13,679 nucleotides of DNA, taken from contig QOAS01000111.1 of the NCBI GenBank assembly GCA_003972855.1, forward strand, positions 1 to 13,679, in the 5' to 3' direction. Below are positions 12,427 to 13,679 of the stretch, piece after piece (position 1 is the stretch's first letter; each line of letters begins with the position of its first letter). The translations under genes and the position numbers were made by a program. Origin of the DNA: Gammaproteobacteria bacterium (lineage in GTDB: Bacteria > Aquificota > Aquificia > Aquificales > QOAS01). The notes under the pieces were generated by a model. The model saw only the letters and a program-made list of their open reading frames with translations. It did not search any database and was not told the origin of the DNA.

Positions 12427-13347
12427 ATGAAAGGTTTTTTCACCATATTGGGAACTTCGTCCGCCATACCCACAAAGGATAGAAATCACCCTTCAATATT
12501 TTTTCAATACCAAGGGGAAGCTTTTCTGTTTGATTGCGGAGAGGGAACTCAAAGGCAGTTGCAAATAGCGGGACATTCCTTTTATAAAATAAACAAAATT
12601 TTTATAACCCACCTTCACGGAGACCATGTTTTGGGACTACCCGGACTCCTTCAAACTTTGGACTTTCACGATAAACCTTTTGCAGAAATTTACGGACCGC
12701 CGGGGATTAGGCGGTTGGTGGAACTCTCGGCAACCCAATGTTTTCACATAAATACCCGAGACCTAAAGGTGGAGGTAAAGGAGATAGAACCCACCGATGA
12801 GGTTGTAGCCTTTTTGGAAACCGACACTTACAGGGTAAAAACTATCGGACTTGACCACACGGTGGATTGTCTCGGCTTTGCCTTTGAAGAGAAGGAGAGG
12901 TTTAAATACGACCGCAAAAAGGTGGGGGAACTAAATTTAAAACCCCAACACTTTAAGGAGCTTGAAAATTTGGGTTACACCACCGTAGGTGGAAGAAAAA
13001 TCTTTAAACACCAACTGGGGGGGGTAAAAAGGGGTTTTAAGTTCGTTTATATAACCGATACCTATTACACCGAAAACATTTTTAAGTTGGCTCAAAATGC
13101 GGATTACCTCGTTTTAGAATGCACCTATTTTGACGAAGACGAATACGCTCGGGAAGTTAAACACCTATCTTTTAACATTTTTAGGGAGAAAATTTATCCC
13201 AAACTTTTGGAGTTGGGCGTAAAAAAGATAATCCTTACCCACTTCAGTAGGAGGTATAAAGACTTTTCCAAGTTTGAAGAGGCTATAAGGGAACACAAAA
13301 TGGATAATGTCTATCTGGCTCATGATTTTATGAGATTTGAGTTTTAA
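12427..13347 (+). CDS. rnz: Ribonuclease Z (tRNA 3'-processing endonuclease)
   Basis: Zinc-dependent metallo-beta-lactamase-fold enzyme that cuts the 3' trailer from tRNA precursors. The N-terminal strand motif GTSSAIPTKDRNHPS (9-23) and FDCGEGTQRQL (35-45) are typical. Zinc ligands are visible: H62, H64, D66 and H67 in THLHGDHVLGLPGL, H144 in GLDHTVDCLGF, D211 in YITDTYY, and H272 in THFSRRY. H246 (KHLS) is the conserved catalytic-loop His. The flexible-arm region at about 155-200 includes the GGVKRG segment that would contact tRNA. At 306 aa it is of the short bacterial type. The ATG has no Shine-Dalgarno; the lectin gene ends 31 bases upstream on the same strand, but the functions are unrelated, so a shared transcript would be incidental. 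Confidence 0.95.
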   Translation: MKGFFTILGTSSAIPTKDRNHPSIFFQYQGEAFLFDCGEGTQRQLQIAGHSFYKINKIFITHLHGDHVLGLPGLLQTLDFHDKPFAEIYGPPGIRRLVELSATQCFHINTRDLKVEVKEIEPTDEVVAFLETDTYRVKTIGLDHTVDCLGFAFEEKERFKYDRKKVGELNLKPQHFKELENLGYTTVGGRKIFKHQLGGVKRGFKFVYITDTYYTENIFKLAQNADYLVLECTYFDEDEYAREVKHLSFNIFREKIYPKLLELGVKKIILTHFSRRYKDFSKFEEAIREHKMDNVYLAHDFMRFEF

Positions 13348-13364
13348 TTTAACATTTCGTTAAA
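13348..13364. promoter_or_regulatory. AT-rich inverted repeat after rnz
   Basis: TTTAAC (13348-13353) and GTTAAA (13359-13364) are perfect complements around a 5-base loop, starting immediately after the rnz stop. The stem is too AT-rich for a good terminator and is followed on the plus strand by A, not T. It may be an operator for the next gene. Confidence 0.25.
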
Positions 13365-13401
13365 ATAAAAAATTCCAGCGTTTTTGGGAAATACTGCAAA
13401 G

Positions 13402-13674
13402 ATGCGAGATTTTGAGTGGAGTGAAATAAGGCAGGCATTGGAAATAGCGGTATCCGCCAAAAGAGGGTATAAAAGGGAACTCCTCAATAAGTTTCTATCG
13501 TTGGATTTCATATCCTCCCCGCGGGAAGCGGAAGAGCTTTTTTCTACCCTTGAGGTGTTGGGCTATATTTCAAATGGGGTAACAAAGACGGGTGATTTTA
13601 CATGGAAGGCCACCAAAAGGGCGTATAAGGAAATCTTCCCTCTATGGGGTTTTATAACCGGTCTCTTTGAGTAA
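13402..13674 (+). CDS. Hypothetical protein, possible winged-helix fold
   Basis: I do not recognise a family. The 90-residue product starting MRDFEWSEIRQ is predicted mostly helical: helices at roughly 4-20, 23-36, 41-51 (EAEELFSTLEVLGY), then a short strand-like TKTGDFTW segment and a final helix ATKRAYKEIF. Helix, helix, LEVLGYI, then a wing ending in an aromatic-rich strand resembles a small winged-helix DNA-binding domain, but there is no signature motif to confirm it. An alternative TTG at 13384 would add six residues; the ATG is preferred because neither site has a Shine-Dalgarno and the extra residues look arbitrary. An inverted repeat lies just upstream. It starts 54 bases after rnz on the same strand. 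Confidence 0.6.
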   Translation: MRDFEWSEIRQALEIAVSAKRGYKRELLNKFLSLDFISSPREAEELFSTLEVLGYISNGVTKTGDFTWKATKRAYKEIFPLWGFITGLFE

Positions 13675-13679
13675 CCTCG

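Noticed and set aside
13384..13401. TTG start for the last gene
   Set aside because: It adds six unremarkable residues with no ribosome site; the ATG at 13402 is simpler.

Overview
The window looks like chromosome from a thermophilic bacterium. Arg is written mostly AGG/AGA, Ile often ATA, and the proteins are rich in Lys and Glu. GyrB (793 aa) carries the long TOPRIM insertion found in Proteobacteria and Aquificota. An Aquificota-like lineage is my best guess, but it is an inference from composition and protein style, not proof. Most genes lack a Shine-Dalgarno sequence. Several have a -10-like hexamer so close to the ATG that leaderless or near-leaderless mRNAs are plausible.

Layout. 1-103: end of a CRISPR-like array (one repeat, one spacer, one partial degenerate repeat), read on the minus strand. 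104-843: about 740 bases without a gene, AT-rich. It holds a possible array leader, a 60-nt hairpin (174-233), a consensus-like promoter (662-689) and a foldable element (678-780) with 5S rRNA-like sequence blocks. 844-4873 (+): the bifunctional NAD(P)HX repair enzyme, then gyrB, with a 21-bp perfect palindrome between them. 4870-5470 (-): a PilZ-domain protein broken by a one-base frameshift at a run of eight G. 5553-6791 (+): aspartokinase, with an internal start and strong ribosome binding site for a separate beta subunit. 6797-9080 (-): a phosphate-uptake operon of pstS, a small membrane protein gene and pstC, without pstA or pstB, preceded by a Pho-box-like promoter. 9128-10954 (+): a membrane-anchored TgpA-type transglutaminase-like protein. 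11004-12395 (+): an L-type (legume-like) lectin-domain protein with four tandem ~25-residue repeats. 12427-13347 (+): RNase Z. 13402-13674 (+): a small hypothetical protein with winged-helix character.

The housekeeping genes (metabolite repair, gyrase, aspartokinase, tRNA processing) are ordinary. The unusual parts are the non-coding left end, the homopolymer-broken PilZ gene, the split Pst system with its extra membrane protein, and the repeat-plus-lectin protein. The lectin gene is the only one with a textbook ribosome binding site at its start. Nothing here proves a new defence or mobile system. The best candidates for something undescribed are the lectin-repeat protein, the PilZ G-tract switch and the structured left intergenic region.
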